Origin: Dyella subtropica
GTDB taxonomy: Bacteria > Pseudomonadota > Gammaproteobacteria > Xanthomonadales > Rhodanobacteraceae
Direction of reading: 5' to 3'
Length of the DNA: 64,000 bases
Assembly (NCBI RefSeq): GCF_026283965.1
Contig: NZ_JAPDPD010000001.1
Coordinates: forward strand, 372,001-436,000
Under the pieces are notes generated by a model, which was not told where the DNA came from, searched no databases, and worked only from the letters and a program-made list of their open reading frames with translations. Made by a program: the position numbers and the translations under genes. Below, one piece after another: positions 37,899-49,246 of this stretch; within the stretch, counting starts at the first letter, position 1; every line of letters starts with the position of its first letter.

Positions 37899-38798
37899 GT
37901 GGAATTCAAAGACTATTACGACATTCTGGGCGTGAAGCCCGACGCCAGCGAGACCGACATTAAATCGGCCTATCGCAAGCTGGCCCGCAAATATCATCCG
38001 GACAAGAACAAGGAAGCGGGCGCCGAAGAGAAGTTCAAGGCCATCAACGAGGCCAACGAGGTTCTGCGCGATAAGGAAAAACGCCGCGCTTATGACGACC
38101 TGCGTGCCGGTGGTTATCGCGGCGGCGAGCAGTTCCGGCCGCCACCGGGTTGGGGGCAAGGGCAAGGTTTCGATTTCGGCGGCGCCGGCAACGGCGACTT
38201 CAGCGATTTCTTCGAAAGCCTGTTCGGTCGTTCCGCCGGTGGTCCGCGTGGAGCGCCGCGTGCGCAACGCGGCGGCGACATACAAGCGCAGGTGCAGATC
38301 GACCTGCAGACGGCATTCGATGGTGGTCGTACGCGTCTGGCCCTGCAGGACAGCAGCGGCAGCGAGCGGGTGTTGGAGGTGAAGATCCCGGCGGGCATCC
38401 AACCCGGTCAGGTGATTCGTCTTTCCGGTCAGGGCCGTCCGGGGCATGCGGGCGGGCCTAGCGGCGACCTGCTACTGGAAGTCGGTATCCGCGATGACGC
38501 CCGTTTCCGTCTGGAGGGCCGCAACGTGCTGCACGTGTTGCCGATCACGCCATGGGAGGCGGCTTTGGGTGCCACGGTGCCGGTGCCGACGCTGGCTGGC
38601 ACGGTCGACCTGCGCCTTCCGGCGGGTTCGCAGTCCGGTCGCAAGTTGCGGCTTAAAGGGCGGGGGATGCCCGGTGCGCATCCGGGCGACCAGCTGGTAG
38701 AGCTTTCCATTCGCACGCCACCGGCGGACGACGACGCGCAGCGGGAGGCCTACGAGGCCCTGCGCGAAGCCTTCGCCAGCTACAACCCGCGGCATTGA
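37899..38798 (+). CDS. cbpA: CbpA-type DnaJ co-chaperone
   Basis: The 299-residue protein begins [12 protein letters not shown], matching the CbpA N-terminus, with the HPD motif at residues 33-35. A Gly/Phe-rich linker (about 75-125) and two beta-sandwich substrate domains follow. The zinc-finger region of DnaJ is absent, which defines the CbpA class. I chose GTG 37899, 5 nt after GGGGAG; GTG 37893 overlaps that site. It stimulates DnaK ATPase activity in the family. Confidence 0.9.
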   Translation: MEFKDYYDILGVKPDASETDIKSAYRKLARKYHPDKNKEAGAEEKFKAINEANEVLRDKEKRRAYDDLRAGGYRGGEQFRPPPGWGQGQGFDFGGAGNGDFSDFFESLFGRSAGGPRGAPRAQRGGDIQAQVQIDLQTAFDGGRTRLALQDSSGSERVLEVKIPAGIQPGQVIRLSGQGRPGHAGGPSGDLLLEVGIRDDARFRLEGRNVLHVLPITPWEAALGATVPVPTLAGTVDLRLPAGSQSGRKLRLKGRGMPGAHPGDQLVELSIRTPPADDDAQREAYEALREAFASYNPRH

Positions 38799-38817
38799 GC
38801 CGAACCGAAGGCGGAAA

Positions 38818-38847
38818 CGAAAACGGCGCCTGCGGGCGCCGTTTTCG
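38818..38847. terminator. bidirectional terminator, cbpA / receiver gene
   Basis: A perfect 13-bp stem (CGAAAACGGCGCC and complement) with loop TGCG. T4/A4 runs on both flanks let it work for both convergent genes. Confidence 0.9.
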
Positions 38848-38867
38848 TGTACGTCGGTAGCCATGGC

Positions 38868-39233
38868 TCAGGCCGGCAACAATCCCTTGAGCGTCTCGAC
38901 CAGTTCCTCTTCCTTGATCGGCTTGGTCACATAGGCCTTGGCGCCCTGACGCAGGCCCCAGACCTTGTCGGTTTCCTGATCCTTGGTGGTGACCAGGATC
39001 ACCGGTATATGAGCGGTCGCCGGATCTTTGCTGATGGTGCGGGTAGCCTGGAAGCCGTTGAGGTTCGGCATGACCACGTCCATCAGGATCAGGTCGGGCA
39101 ACTCTCGCTTGGCGACCTCGACACCAGCGGCACCGTCTTCGGCAGTCAGGGTCTCATGCCCGAGCTTTTCGACGATGCGCTTGATGCCAAGCAACTGCGA
39201 CGGCGAATCGTCGACGATCAGGATGCGTGCCAT
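38868..39233 (-). CDS. single-domain response regulator, PilH-like
   Basis: This 121-residue receiver has no output domain. The acidic pocket Asp8-Asp9, phospho-acceptor Asp52 (LILMDVVMPNLNG), Thr82 and Lys104 are all present. The sequence ARILIVDDSPSQLLGIKRIV resembles PilH/PilG regulators of twitching motility in Xanthomonas and Pseudomonas. No chemotaxis kinase is nearby, so the partner is unknown. ATG 39233 is the family start. Confidence 0.88.
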   Translation of the reverse strand: MARILIVDDSPSQLLGIKRIVEKLGHETLTAEDGAAGVEVAKRELPDLILMDVVMPNLNGFQATRTISKDPATAHIPVILVTTKDQETDKVWGLRQGAKAYVTKPIKEEELVETLKGLLPA

Positions 39234-39298
39234 AAGGTGGGGGTCCCCTTGTTGTTTCAATGAATTCTATGCCGCGAATGCGGCGCTTCCAAGTCGGT

Positions 39299-40303
39299 TC
39301 AGGTTTTGTCCAACCGCACCACCGTGCGGCCGAACGAATCGCCGGCCAGCATGCGCCCGAATACCTCGGGCAACTGGTCCAGCGTGATTTCGCGGGTGGC
39401 GATGCGGTCCAGGTGCTGCGGCTTCCAGTCGCTCGCCAGGTGTTCCCACACGCGATCGCGGATATCCCGGGCGGTGCCGGCCGAGGCAATGCCCAGCAGA
39501 CTGGCGCCGCGGATGATGAACGGCATCACGGTGCTGTCGAAGCCGATACCACCGGCATTGCCGCAAATGGCCACGTTGCCATAGGGCGCGATCAGCGGCA
39601 GTAGCCCGGCCAGCATGGGGCCGCCGACATTGTCCAGGGCGCCGCCGAAGCGGGTCGAGTCCATGGGCTTGCCGCTGAAGGCGAGCTGGTGGCGGTCGAT
39701 GCACTCGGCCGCGCCCAGGTCGCGCAGGAAGTCGAAGTGCGCGGCCTTGCCGCTGATCGCGTGCACCTCATAGCCGGCGCGACTGAAGATGTCGATCGCC
39801 AGCATGCCCACGCCACCGCTGGCGCCGCTGACGGCGATTGGGCCGAGTGCCGGCGTCTGCCGGTTGTCCTGCATGCGCAGCAGCGCCAGCGCGGCGGTGA
39901 AGCCGGCGGTGCCGATAACCATGCTTTCGCGCAGGCTAAGACCCTTGGGCAAAGGAATGGCCCAAGGCGAGGGCAGGCGGATGTATTCGCCATAGCCGCC
40001 ATCACGTGTTTCGGACAGGCCACTGCCCGTGCACAGCACGGCGTCGCCTTCCTTGAAGTGGGGATCGGTGGATGCGACGACCACGCCTGCCGCGTCGATG
40101 CCACCGTTGAGCGGGTACTGGCGAAGGATCTTGCCTTTGCCGGTGCCGGCCAGCGCATCCTTGTAGTTCACCGAGGAGTAGGCCGCTTTGACCAGCAGTT
40201 CGCCTGCACTCAGAGCGCTGGTGTCCATGGTCTCGATGGCGCCGCGATAACCAGTGTCATTGTTGTGGATACGGAAGGCGCGAAAAGTCGTCGTAGCAGT
40301 CAT
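39299..40303 (-). CDS. acuI: AcuI/YhdH-type acryloyl-CoA reductase
   Basis: This 334-residue zinc-free medium-chain reductase belongs to the YhdH/YhfP family. Key segments are SSVNYKDALAGTGKGKI (residues 43-59), GGIDAAGVV and the NADPH motif VSGASGGVGMLAIDI near residue 157. In family members the enzyme reduces toxic acryloyl-CoA to propionyl-CoA. It lies as a single gene ahead of the receiver gene. Function is by similarity. Confidence 0.87.
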   Translation of the reverse strand: MTATTTFRAFRIHNNDTGYRGAIETMDTSALSAGELLVKAAYSSVNYKDALAGTGKGKILRQYPLNGGIDAAGVVVASTDPHFKEGDAVLCTGSGLSETRDGGYGEYIRLPSPWAIPLPKGLSLRESMVIGTAGFTAALALLRMQDNRQTPALGPIAVSGASGGVGMLAIDIFSRAGYEVHAISGKAAHFDFLRDLGAAECIDRHQLAFSGKPMDSTRFGGALDNVGGPMLAGLLPLIAPYGNVAICGNAGGIGFDSTVMPFIIRGASLLGIASAGTARDIRDRVWEHLASDWKPQHLDRIATREITLDQLPEVFGRMLAGDSFGRTVVRLDKT

Positions 40304-40318
40304 GGCGGGTTCCCGTGG

Positions 40319-40915
40319 TCAGGCTTCGACGCTGCTGCTGTCGATCCATTTGGGCGTATAGCTGCCCTGGTAGCGATCCATCCAGTCGAACAACTGCTCC
40401 ATACTGTCACCGAACCATACGCTATCGCGCTGTTCCTGACGCACGAAACGCTCGGCCACCATGTGATCCATCAGGCTGCGCAGTGGCGTGTAATAGCCGC
40501 GCACATCCAAGAAGGCGCAGGGATACTGGTGCAGGCCGAGCTGCGCCCAGGTCAGCATCTCGAACATCTCGTCCATGGTGCCAAAGCCGCCCGGCAGTGC
40601 GACGAAAGCATCGGACAGCTCGTACATGCGCGTCTTGCGCTGATGCATGGTCTCCACCACGTGCATCTCGGTGAGGCCAGGATGCGCCACCTCGCGTTCG
40701 ACCAGTTGGCGTGGAATGACGCCGACCACCTTGCCGCCAGCCGCGAGTACGGCGTCCGCCACCGTACCCATCAAACCCACGTTGCCGCCGCCATAAACCA
40801 GCGCGATACCGCGACGGGCCATCTCAGTGCCAAAGGCGCGAGCTTGTTCGGCGTACTCAGGATGCTTGCCGGAGCTGGAGCCGCAGTAAACGCAGAGGGC
40901 GGTGGGTTGAGGCAT
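40319..40915 (-). CDS. LOG-family protein (cytokinin riboside 5'-monophosphate phosphoribohydrolase type)
   Basis: The 198-residue protein shows the LOG signatures GGGNVGLMG and LPGGFGTMDE, with a Rossmann-like start CVYCGSSSG. Family enzymes remove ribose 5-phosphate from N6-modified or plain AMP. In non-plant-associated bacteria the real substrate is often unclear. I chose ATG 40915; the in-frame extension to 41026 runs through hairpins downstream of lpd. Confidence 0.9.
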   Translation of the reverse strand: MPQPTALCVYCGSSSGKHPEYAEQARAFGTEMARRGIALVYGGGNVGLMGTVADAVLAAGGKVVGVIPRQLVEREVAHPGLTEMHVVETMHQRKTRMYELSDAFVALPGGFGTMDEMFEMLTWAQLGLHQYPCAFLDVRGYYTPLRSLMDHMVAERFVRQEQRDSVWFGDSMEQLFDWMDRYQGSYTPKWIDSSSVEA

Positions 40916-40981
40916 CGGGGCGTCCGTGGTTGCGTTCTTTAAAAGCGACGGCCCGCCCCTGTTGCCACGAGCGGGCCTTGG

Positions 40982-41033
40982 ATCCCGTATCACCGGCCAT
41001 CCATGGCCTGCACGGGATGAGGGCATCCTGCCC

Positions 41034-41035
<2 letters not shown>
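40982..41035. terminator. nested hairpins at the end of lpd
   Basis: GAGGGCA-TCC-TGCCCTC (41019-41035) covers the first two bases of the lpd stop codon (41034-41036). Beyond it ATCCCGT/ACGGGAT (40982-41017) encloses GGCCAT-CC-ATGGCC. There is no T-run. Probably a mRNA 3'-end structure. Confidence 0.5.
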
Positions 41036-42539
<1,504 letters not shown>

Positions 42540-42572
42540 TCACAACTCGCCGCTAGAGCTTCGTTACCTATT

Positions 42573-42592
42573 TCTGATCGCCGGGGCGGCGA

Positions 42593-42597
<5 letters not shown>
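42573..42597. terminator. hairpin over the sucB stop codon
   Basis: TCTGATCGCC (42573-42582) pairs perfectly with GGCGATCAGA (42588-42597) around a GGGGC loop. The sucB stop is inside the right arm (minus-strand 5' arm). It could attenuate or protect the sucAB part of the message. Confidence 0.6.
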
Positions 42598-43795
<1,198 letters not shown>

Positions 43796-43801
43796 GCGAG
43801 C

Positions 43802-46642
43802 TTACTCCGCAGCGTGGTCGGTGCCGATCGGCGCGACCAGCGCCTGTTCGACGAGCGCCGCCTGTTCGGCGACGTGGGTATTGAGGTGTCCGGCAGCCGG
43901 TGCCGGCGAGCGAGCGCGTCCCGCGTAGGAGAGGCTTTGCTTGCTGCCGACGCAGGCTTGCAGGTGATGACGGATCTGGAACCAGGCGCCCTGGTTCATC
44001 GGCTCTTCCTGGCACCACATCACTTCCTTGGCGGAAGCGAACTTCTCCAGTTCGGCCGTGACTTCGATGCGCGGGAATGGATAGAGCTGCTCGACGCGCA
44101 TGATCGCGACGTCGGTCAGGCCGCGCTTCTCGGCTTCTTCCAGCAGGTCGTAGTAGACCTTGCCGGAGCACAGTACGACGCGCTTGACCTTCTTGGCCGG
44201 CAGGTCGCGATGTTCCGGGATCACCAGCTGGAAGCCGCCAGTAGCAAGTTCGTCCAGCGTGGAGATGGCCAGCTTGTGGCGCAGCAGCGACTTCGGCGTC
44301 ATCACGATCAGCGGCTTGCGTGTCGGGCGCACCATCTGGCGGCGGATCATGTGGAACGCCTGGGCCGGCGTGGTCGGCACGCAGACCTGCATATTGTCCA
44401 GCGCGCACAGCTGCAGGAAGCGCTCCAGGCGGGCGGAGGAGTGCTCCGGGCCCTGGCCTTCGTAGCCGTGCGGCAGGAACAGTGCGAGACCGCACAGGCG
44501 GTTCCACTTCGCTTCGCCGGAGCTGATGAACTGGTCGATCACCACCTGCGCGCCGTTGGCGAAGTCGCCGAACTGGCCTTCCCAGATGTGCAGGGTGTAC
44601 GGATCCGTGGTGGCGTGGCCGTACTCGAATGCCATCACGGCTTCTTCGCTGAGCAGCGAGTCGATCACTTCGACATCGGCGCTCGCGCGCACGCTGGTCA
44701 GTGGCATGAAGGTGTGGCCGTCCTTCTGGTCATGCAGCACGGCATGGCGATGGAAGAACGTACCGCGGCCGCAGTCCTGGCCGACCAGGCGCAGGTTGTA
44801 GTCCTGGTCGATCAGCGTGGCGTAGGCCAGGTTCTCGGCAAAGCCCCAGTCGCCTGCCAGCTCGCCAGCGGCCATCTTGCGGCGGTCGTCGTAGATCTTG
44901 GCGACGCGCGACTGCAAGGTGATGTCCTTGGGCAGATCGAGGATCTTGTTGGCCAACTCGATCAGCTTCTGCTTGGGCACGCCCGTGTCGGTCTGGGTTG
45001 ACAGCTTGCCGCCGATGAACTGGTTCCAGTCCACCTCGATGTCCTTGACCAGCGCACCAGTCAGCTCGGTCATCGAGTCGCCGGCTTCCAGGCGTGTGCG
45101 GTAGTCGTCGAACAGTTTCTGCCCGTCGCCGTCGGCGATCACACCTTCTTTCACCAGCTGCTGCGCATACAGGTCGCGGGTGGTGGGGCGGGCACGGATG
45201 ATCTGGTACATCACGGGCTGGGTCGCAGCCGGCTCGTCGGCCTCGTTATGGCCGTGGCGGCGATAGCAGACCAGGTCGATTACCACGTCCTTGCGGAACT
45301 GCTTGCGGAACTCGTATGCGAGGCGGGTGGCCTGGATCACGGCTTCCGGATCGTCGCCGTTCACATGGAACACCGGCGCGTTGACCATCTTGGCCAGGTC
45401 GGTGCAATACAGCGTGGAGCGCGCATCTTGCGGATTGGAGGTGGTGAAACCCACCTGGTTGTTCACCACGATGTGCAGGCTGCCGCCGATCTTGAAACCG
45501 CGCGCCTGCGACATGTTGAACAATTCCATGTTCACACCCTGGCCGGCCAGCGCCGCGTCGCCGTGCACCAGCACGGCCATCGACTGGCGATGTTCGGTAT
45601 CGCGGCGACGGCTCTGGCGCGCATGCACCGAACCGGCCACGACCGGGTTGACGATCTCCAGATGCGACGGGTTGAACGCCAGCGCGACGTGCACGCCGCC
45701 CTTGGGCGTCTTGACGTCGGCGGAGAAGCCCATGTGGTACTTCACATCGCCGGAGTGCGCCGGATCGTCCGGATGCTCGAACTTGCCTTCGAACTCGTTG
45801 AACAGGGTCTTCGGCGGCTTGCCGAGAATGTTCACCAGCATGTTCAAGCGGCCACGATGGGCCATACCGATGACCACTTCCTTGATGCCGTTGTCGCCGG
45901 CGTCGCGGACCATGTCGTCGACCATCGGGATCAAGCTGTCGCCGCCTTCCAGCGAGAAACGCTTCTGGCCGACGTACTTGGTGTGCAGGTAGCGCTCCAG
46001 GCCTTCGGCAGCGGTCAAGCCGGCCAGCACGCGCTGTTTACCGGCCTTGTCCAGCCCGGCATGGCCGTTGGCCTGCTCCAGGTGGGAGTAGAGCCAGTTG
46101 CGCTGTTCATGGTTGCTGATGTGCATGAACTCGACGCCAAGGGTGTGGGTGTACACCTTCTTGAGTCGGGTCAGCAGCTCGCGCAGCTTCAGGCGCTGGC
46201 CGCCACCGGCATAGTTGCCGCAATCGAACTCGGTATCGAGATCGGCGTCGCTCAGGCCGTGGAAGGCCAGGCCGAGATCCGGCGCCGGCAGCTTCTCGCT
46301 CAGGCCCAGCGGATCGAGGTTGGCGGCCAGGTGGCCGCGCGAACGGTAGGCCGTGAGGATGCGCAGCACGGCGGCCTGTTTGCGCGCGTGGGCATCGTCC
46401 ATGGGGGCGGCGGCGGCGACAGGGCCGCGCTGCTTTTGAGCGGCCTCAATACGCGCAATGGCCGCAGAGTGGGGAACGTCCCCCGACTCGCGGCCTTTGA
46501 AGGTCTCGAAGTATTGGTTCCATTCGGTGGGTACCGACGCAGTGTCGGCCAACCAGGATTCATACAGCTGCTCGACGTAATCGGCGTTACCGCCGGCGAG
46601 TTGGGACGAATCAAAGAACTCGCGAATCAGATTTGTGCTCAC
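43802..46642 (-). CDS. sucA: 2-oxoglutarate dehydrogenase E1
   Basis: E1 decarboxylates 2-oxoglutarate with thiamine diphosphate. The 946-residue protein has the N-terminal E2-binding segment (LYESWLADTASVP), FHVNGDDPEAV and the cofactor-region GDAALAGQGV. The start is uncertain: GTG 46642 gives VSTNLIREFFDSSQLAGGN, close to the family start, and a frame extension to 46681 adds 13 unrelated residues. First gene of sucA-sucB-lpd, transcribed leftwards. Confidence 0.96.
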   Translation of the reverse strand: MSTNLIREFFDSSQLAGGNADYVEQLYESWLADTASVPTEWNQYFETFKGRESGDVPHSAAIARIEAAQKQRGPVAAAAPMDDAHARKQAAVLRILTAYRSRGHLAANLDPLGLSEKLPAPDLGLAFHGLSDADLDTEFDCGNYAGGGQRLKLRELLTRLKKVYTHTLGVEFMHISNHEQRNWLYSHLEQANGHAGLDKAGKQRVLAGLTAAEGLERYLHTKYVGQKRFSLEGGDSLIPMVDDMVRDAGDNGIKEVVIGMAHRGRLNMLVNILGKPPKTLFNEFEGKFEHPDDPAHSGDVKYHMGFSADVKTPKGGVHVALAFNPSHLEIVNPVVAGSVHARQSRRRDTEHRQSMAVLVHGDAALAGQGVNMELFNMSQARGFKIGGSLHIVVNNQVGFTTSNPQDARSTLYCTDLAKMVNAPVFHVNGDDPEAVIQATRLAYEFRKQFRKDVVIDLVCYRRHGHNEADEPAATQPVMYQIIRARPTTRDLYAQQLVKEGVIADGDGQKLFDDYRTRLEAGDSMTELTGALVKDIEVDWNQFIGGKLSTQTDTGVPKQKLIELANKILDLPKDITLQSRVAKIYDDRRKMAAGELAGDWGFAENLAYATLIDQDYNLRLVGQDCGRGTFFHRHAVLHDQKDGHTFMPLTSVRASADVEVIDSLLSEEAVMAFEYGHATTDPYTLHIWEGQFGDFANGAQVVIDQFISSGEAKWNRLCGLALFLPHGYEGQGPEHSSARLERFLQLCALDNMQVCVPTTPAQAFHMIRRQMVRPTRKPLIVMTPKSLLRHKLAISTLDELATGGFQLVIPEHRDLPAKKVKRVVLCSGKVYYDLLEEAEKRGLTDVAIMRVEQLYPFPRIEVTAELEKFASAKEVMWCQEEPMNQGAWFQIRHHLQACVGSKQSLSYAGRARSPAPAAGHLNTHVAEQAALVEQALVAPIGTDHAAE

Positions 46643-46729
46643 GTCACCACCGGTGAGGAAGGTAGGCCTGCAGCCATCCACCTTAAGGGCAGCGTCGACC
46701 CAAGCGGATAGCGGGGAAAAATCCCGTTA

Positions 46730-46760
46730 ATTATAGCCCTGGGGTGCTGCGACGCGGCAA
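46730..46760 (-). promoter_or_regulatory. candidate sucA promoter
   Basis: On the minus strand a perfect TATAAT (46735 to 46730) lies 88 nt before the sucA start. TTGCCG (46760 to 46755) is 19 nt upstream. The 271-nt gap between the GNAT gene and sucA shows nothing else clear. Confidence 0.5.
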
Positions 46761-46913
46761 CCCGGCAAACGAGGTTGAAGTGGGGTTGACGCGCAATATT
46801 TCGAGGGGCGAGGTGCCGACCATCGTTGTAGGTCGCGCGTTTAGCTGGATTTGTGCTGGATGAGTGGCGCTGGGTGGCCCGCATGGCGCAGCCGGCTGGC
46901 GTTCAGTTCGGCG

Positions 46914-47858
46914 CTACAGATCAAGCGGTTGCAAGGCCGTTGCGCGGACCGAGCGTTCCCACAACTCATTGAAGTGCTGTCGCAACGGAGCCTGCCCGGC
47001 ATGATCGTGGGCGGCCGCGCGCCCTTGTGGCCGGCTGGCTTCCGGCTGAAATAGGTAACCGCCGCTATCGGTGAGCAGGTAGGCGGCGCTATGGGCGAGG
47101 TCGAGTTCCTCTACCGGTGTGCGGACCCGCACCACGCTGGGCAAGCGCTGAGCCAGCGCCACCAGCCGGTGGCTGTCGCGCAAAGCGGCGGCCGCATCGT
47201 GCAGCAGGATGCGGATGTCCGCGCCGCGGCCGGAAGTGGCGATGCGCCTCAACTCATCCAGTTCGGCGGCGCAGCTATAGATATCGGTGGATAGCGTCGG
47301 CTGGTAGATCATCAGCCGGTTGCGGGCTTCACGCAGCAGCTGCAGGCGGGTAGTGGCGAGCTCGCTGCGACTGCCCGCGGGCAAGGCTTCTGGAGTGACG
47401 GCGGCCGGGCGCGATGCGGCGGCTAGTGACAAAGTCATCGTCCGATGGGGGATGCCGGCATCGTCGAAGACCTCGCCTTCGGCTACGAAACCTTCGCGCT
47501 CATAGAAGCCGATGGCTGCGACCTGGGCGTCCAGCGAGACCTCGGTCCAGCCCAGTCCACGGGCGCGGCCGACCAGTTCGCGCAGCAGTGCGAGACCAAC
47601 GCCCGTGCCGCGCCACGGTTGGCGCACGGCCATGCGGCCGATCTTGTGCTTGGTGGTCAGCCGGCCGCAGCCGATCGGTTGGCCGGAGGGGTCTCGGGCG
47701 AGCACGTGGGTCGAGGGCTCGTCCAGTTCGTCCCACTCGAGCGCTTCAGGTGCCCCCTGCTCGTGCACAAAGACTTCCAGCCGGATCGCGCGCAGGGCTT
47801 CGCGATCCCGCTCGCGGGCCCAGTCGGCGTGTTCCAGGTGGAAGTCCTGCAGGTTCAT
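46914..47858 (-). CDS. two-domain GNAT acetyltransferase with PLD-like C-terminal domain
   Basis: Residues 1-150 form a GNAT domain (RLEVFVHEQGAPEALEWDE, then the acetyl-CoA loop RQPWRGTGVGLALL and GFYEREGFV). Residues about 165-314 form a second domain of unknown activity, related in look to phospholipase-D-like DUF7931 regions (MIYQPTLSTDIYSCAAELDE); no HKD motif is visible. Substrate unknown. The start overlaps the roxA stop by 4 nt, so the gene is coupled to roxA. Confidence 0.82.
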   Translation of the reverse strand: MNLQDFHLEHADWARERDREALRAIRLEVFVHEQGAPEALEWDELDEPSTHVLARDPSGQPIGCGRLTTKHKIGRMAVRQPWRGTGVGLALLRELVGRARGLGWTEVSLDAQVAAIGFYEREGFVAEGEVFDDAGIPHRTMTLSLAAASRPAAVTPEALPAGSRSELATTRLQLLREARNRLMIYQPTLSTDIYSCAAELDELRRIATSGRGADIRILLHDAAAALRDSHRLVALAQRLPSVVRVRTPVEELDLAHSAAYLLTDSGGYLFQPEASRPQGRAAAHDHAGQAPLRQHFNELWERSVRATALQPLDL

Positions 47859-49048
47859 CGTCGGCGCGGCTTCTGTGGCAGCAGGTGGCCGTCGTTGATC
47901 AGGGCCAGCAATACGGCGCGATCAGCTACGGATGGCTTCTTGTCGAAGGCCAGCACACGCTGGTCGCACAGTTGCTCGGCCAGAGCGGCGGGGGCAGGGT
48001 AGGCGTGTCCGCTGACAAACAGTGTGGCGCCGACCTTACCCTTGGCCCAAGCCGTTCGAGCCCAGGGGTGGCGCAGCATCTGGGCGCCGCCGTCGAGCAA
48101 CTTCTGCAGGGCCGCTTCGGTCAACGGCTTCTCCGGATGGGCAGGTACTTGCGCGTTGCGATAGCGGGTGATGAAGCAGCCGAACCAGTCGGTCAGCAGG
48201 GTATCGTCCAGCGCGGCGGCGAATGGCAATGCCTGCTTAAGGCGGACCAGCGTGGCGCGGTCGATCTCGCCGGGGGCCTTGACCGGCGTGAGGTCGGCAT
48301 CGGTGTAGCGCAGCTCGTCGGGCAGGCGTTCGGCAAGGTAGTCGGCCAGGTCGCCGGTCAGTTCCGCGCGCGAGGGGGCGCGCATGCCGACCGAGAAGGT
48401 CATGCACGGGCCGCCAAAAGCGACGCCGTCATGCGGCACGCCGGGGGGCAGGTAAAGCATGTCGCCCGGTTCGAGCAGCCATTCGTGCGTGGGTTCGAAG
48501 TGCTTGAGCTGCTTCAGTTCCACGTCGTCGCGGAAATCCTTGGGGGCCGCTGGGTCATCGCTGATCCCCCAGTGACGCTGGCCCAGGCCCTGCAGCAGGA
48601 ACACGTCGTACTGGTCCACGTGGGCGCCGACACCACCGCCGGGTTCGGCGTAGGAAATCATGATGTCGTCTACACGCCAGCTGGGCAGAAAGCGGAACGA
48701 CTCCAGCAGGGCGGCGACATCCGCGTCCCATTTGTCTACGTCCTGCACCAGCAGGGTCCAGTTGGCGGCCGGGGTCTTGGAGAAGTCGTCCTCGCTCAGC
48801 GGGCCGACTTTTACGTTCCAACGGTCGCGCTTCTCGTCATGAACGATCAGGCGGGACAGCGCCGATTCCTCGCAGGCCAGGCCGGCCAGGTCGTTGGGTT
48901 CGATCGGGGGCGTGAAGTTCGGAAACGCGTTGCGGATCAATAGCGGGCGCTTCTGCCAGTAATCGCGCAGGAACTGCGCCGGGCTCATGCCCAGGGGGTG
49001 CTTGGCGGAGCCGCGGACTTCAATCGGGAGGGTGGGGGTCTTGGTCAT
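47855..49048 (-). CDS. roxA: ribosomal protein uL16 arginine hydroxylase (JmjC-type)
   Basis: This 397-residue Fe(II)/2-oxoglutarate dioxygenase resembles E. coli YcfD/RoxA, which hydroxylates an arginine of ribosomal protein uL16. The iron ligands are visible as HVDQYD and the later His in GVPHDGVAF. The family start MTKTPTLPIEVRG fits ATG 49048; the frame continues to 49513 across the cysJ start and is not coding there. Confidence 0.88.
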   Translation of the reverse strand: MTKTPTLPIEVRGSAKHPLGMSPAQFLRDYWQKRPLLIRNAFPNFTPPIEPNDLAGLACEESALSRLIVHDEKRDRWNVKVGPLSEDDFSKTPAANWTLLVQDVDKWDADVAALLESFRFLPSWRVDDIMISYAEPGGGVGAHVDQYDVFLLQGLGQRHWGISDDPAAPKDFRDDVELKQLKHFEPTHEWLLEPGDMLYLPPGVPHDGVAFGGPCMTFSVGMRAPSRAELTGDLADYLAERLPDELRYTDADLTPVKAPGEIDRATLVRLKQALPFAAALDDTLLTDWFGCFITRYRNAQVPAHPEKPLTEAALQKLLDGGAQMLRHPWARTAWAKGKVGATLFVSGHAYPAPAALAEQLCDQRVLAFDKKPSVADRAVLLALINDGHLLPQKPRRR

Positions 49049-49151
49049 CCGCGCATTGTAAGCGCAGGGACGTCGGTCCCGCGCCAGGGCGGGTCTGACG
49101 CCGGCTTGGGGGGCAATCCCCGAGAGGGAGGCTTTGATGAAGAGATAATGG

Positions 49152-49237
49152 ATCGATATGTGCATATGTCGATACTTCCTTTCATAAAAGGAGTGGTCGC
49201 ATCTAATTTTGGGCGTAAAGGTGTATAGACGTCCAAA
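49152..49237 (+). promoter_or_regulatory. cysJ control region with shared 16-bp box
   Basis: The box TGTATAGACGTCCAAA (49222-49237) matches 15 of 16 bases with the inverse strand at 57092-57107 upstream of the LysR gene. It contains a -10-like TATAGA and an AGACGTC core like the MetJ met box (AGACGTCT). Further upstream are an imperfect dyad (ATCGATATG to CATATGTCGAT, 49152-49173), a plausible LysR-type site, and TCCTTT-CATA-AAAGGA (49177-49192). No good -35 precedes TATAGA, which fits an activator-dependent promoter. Confidence 0.45.
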
Positions 49238-49246
49238 GGATGCACA

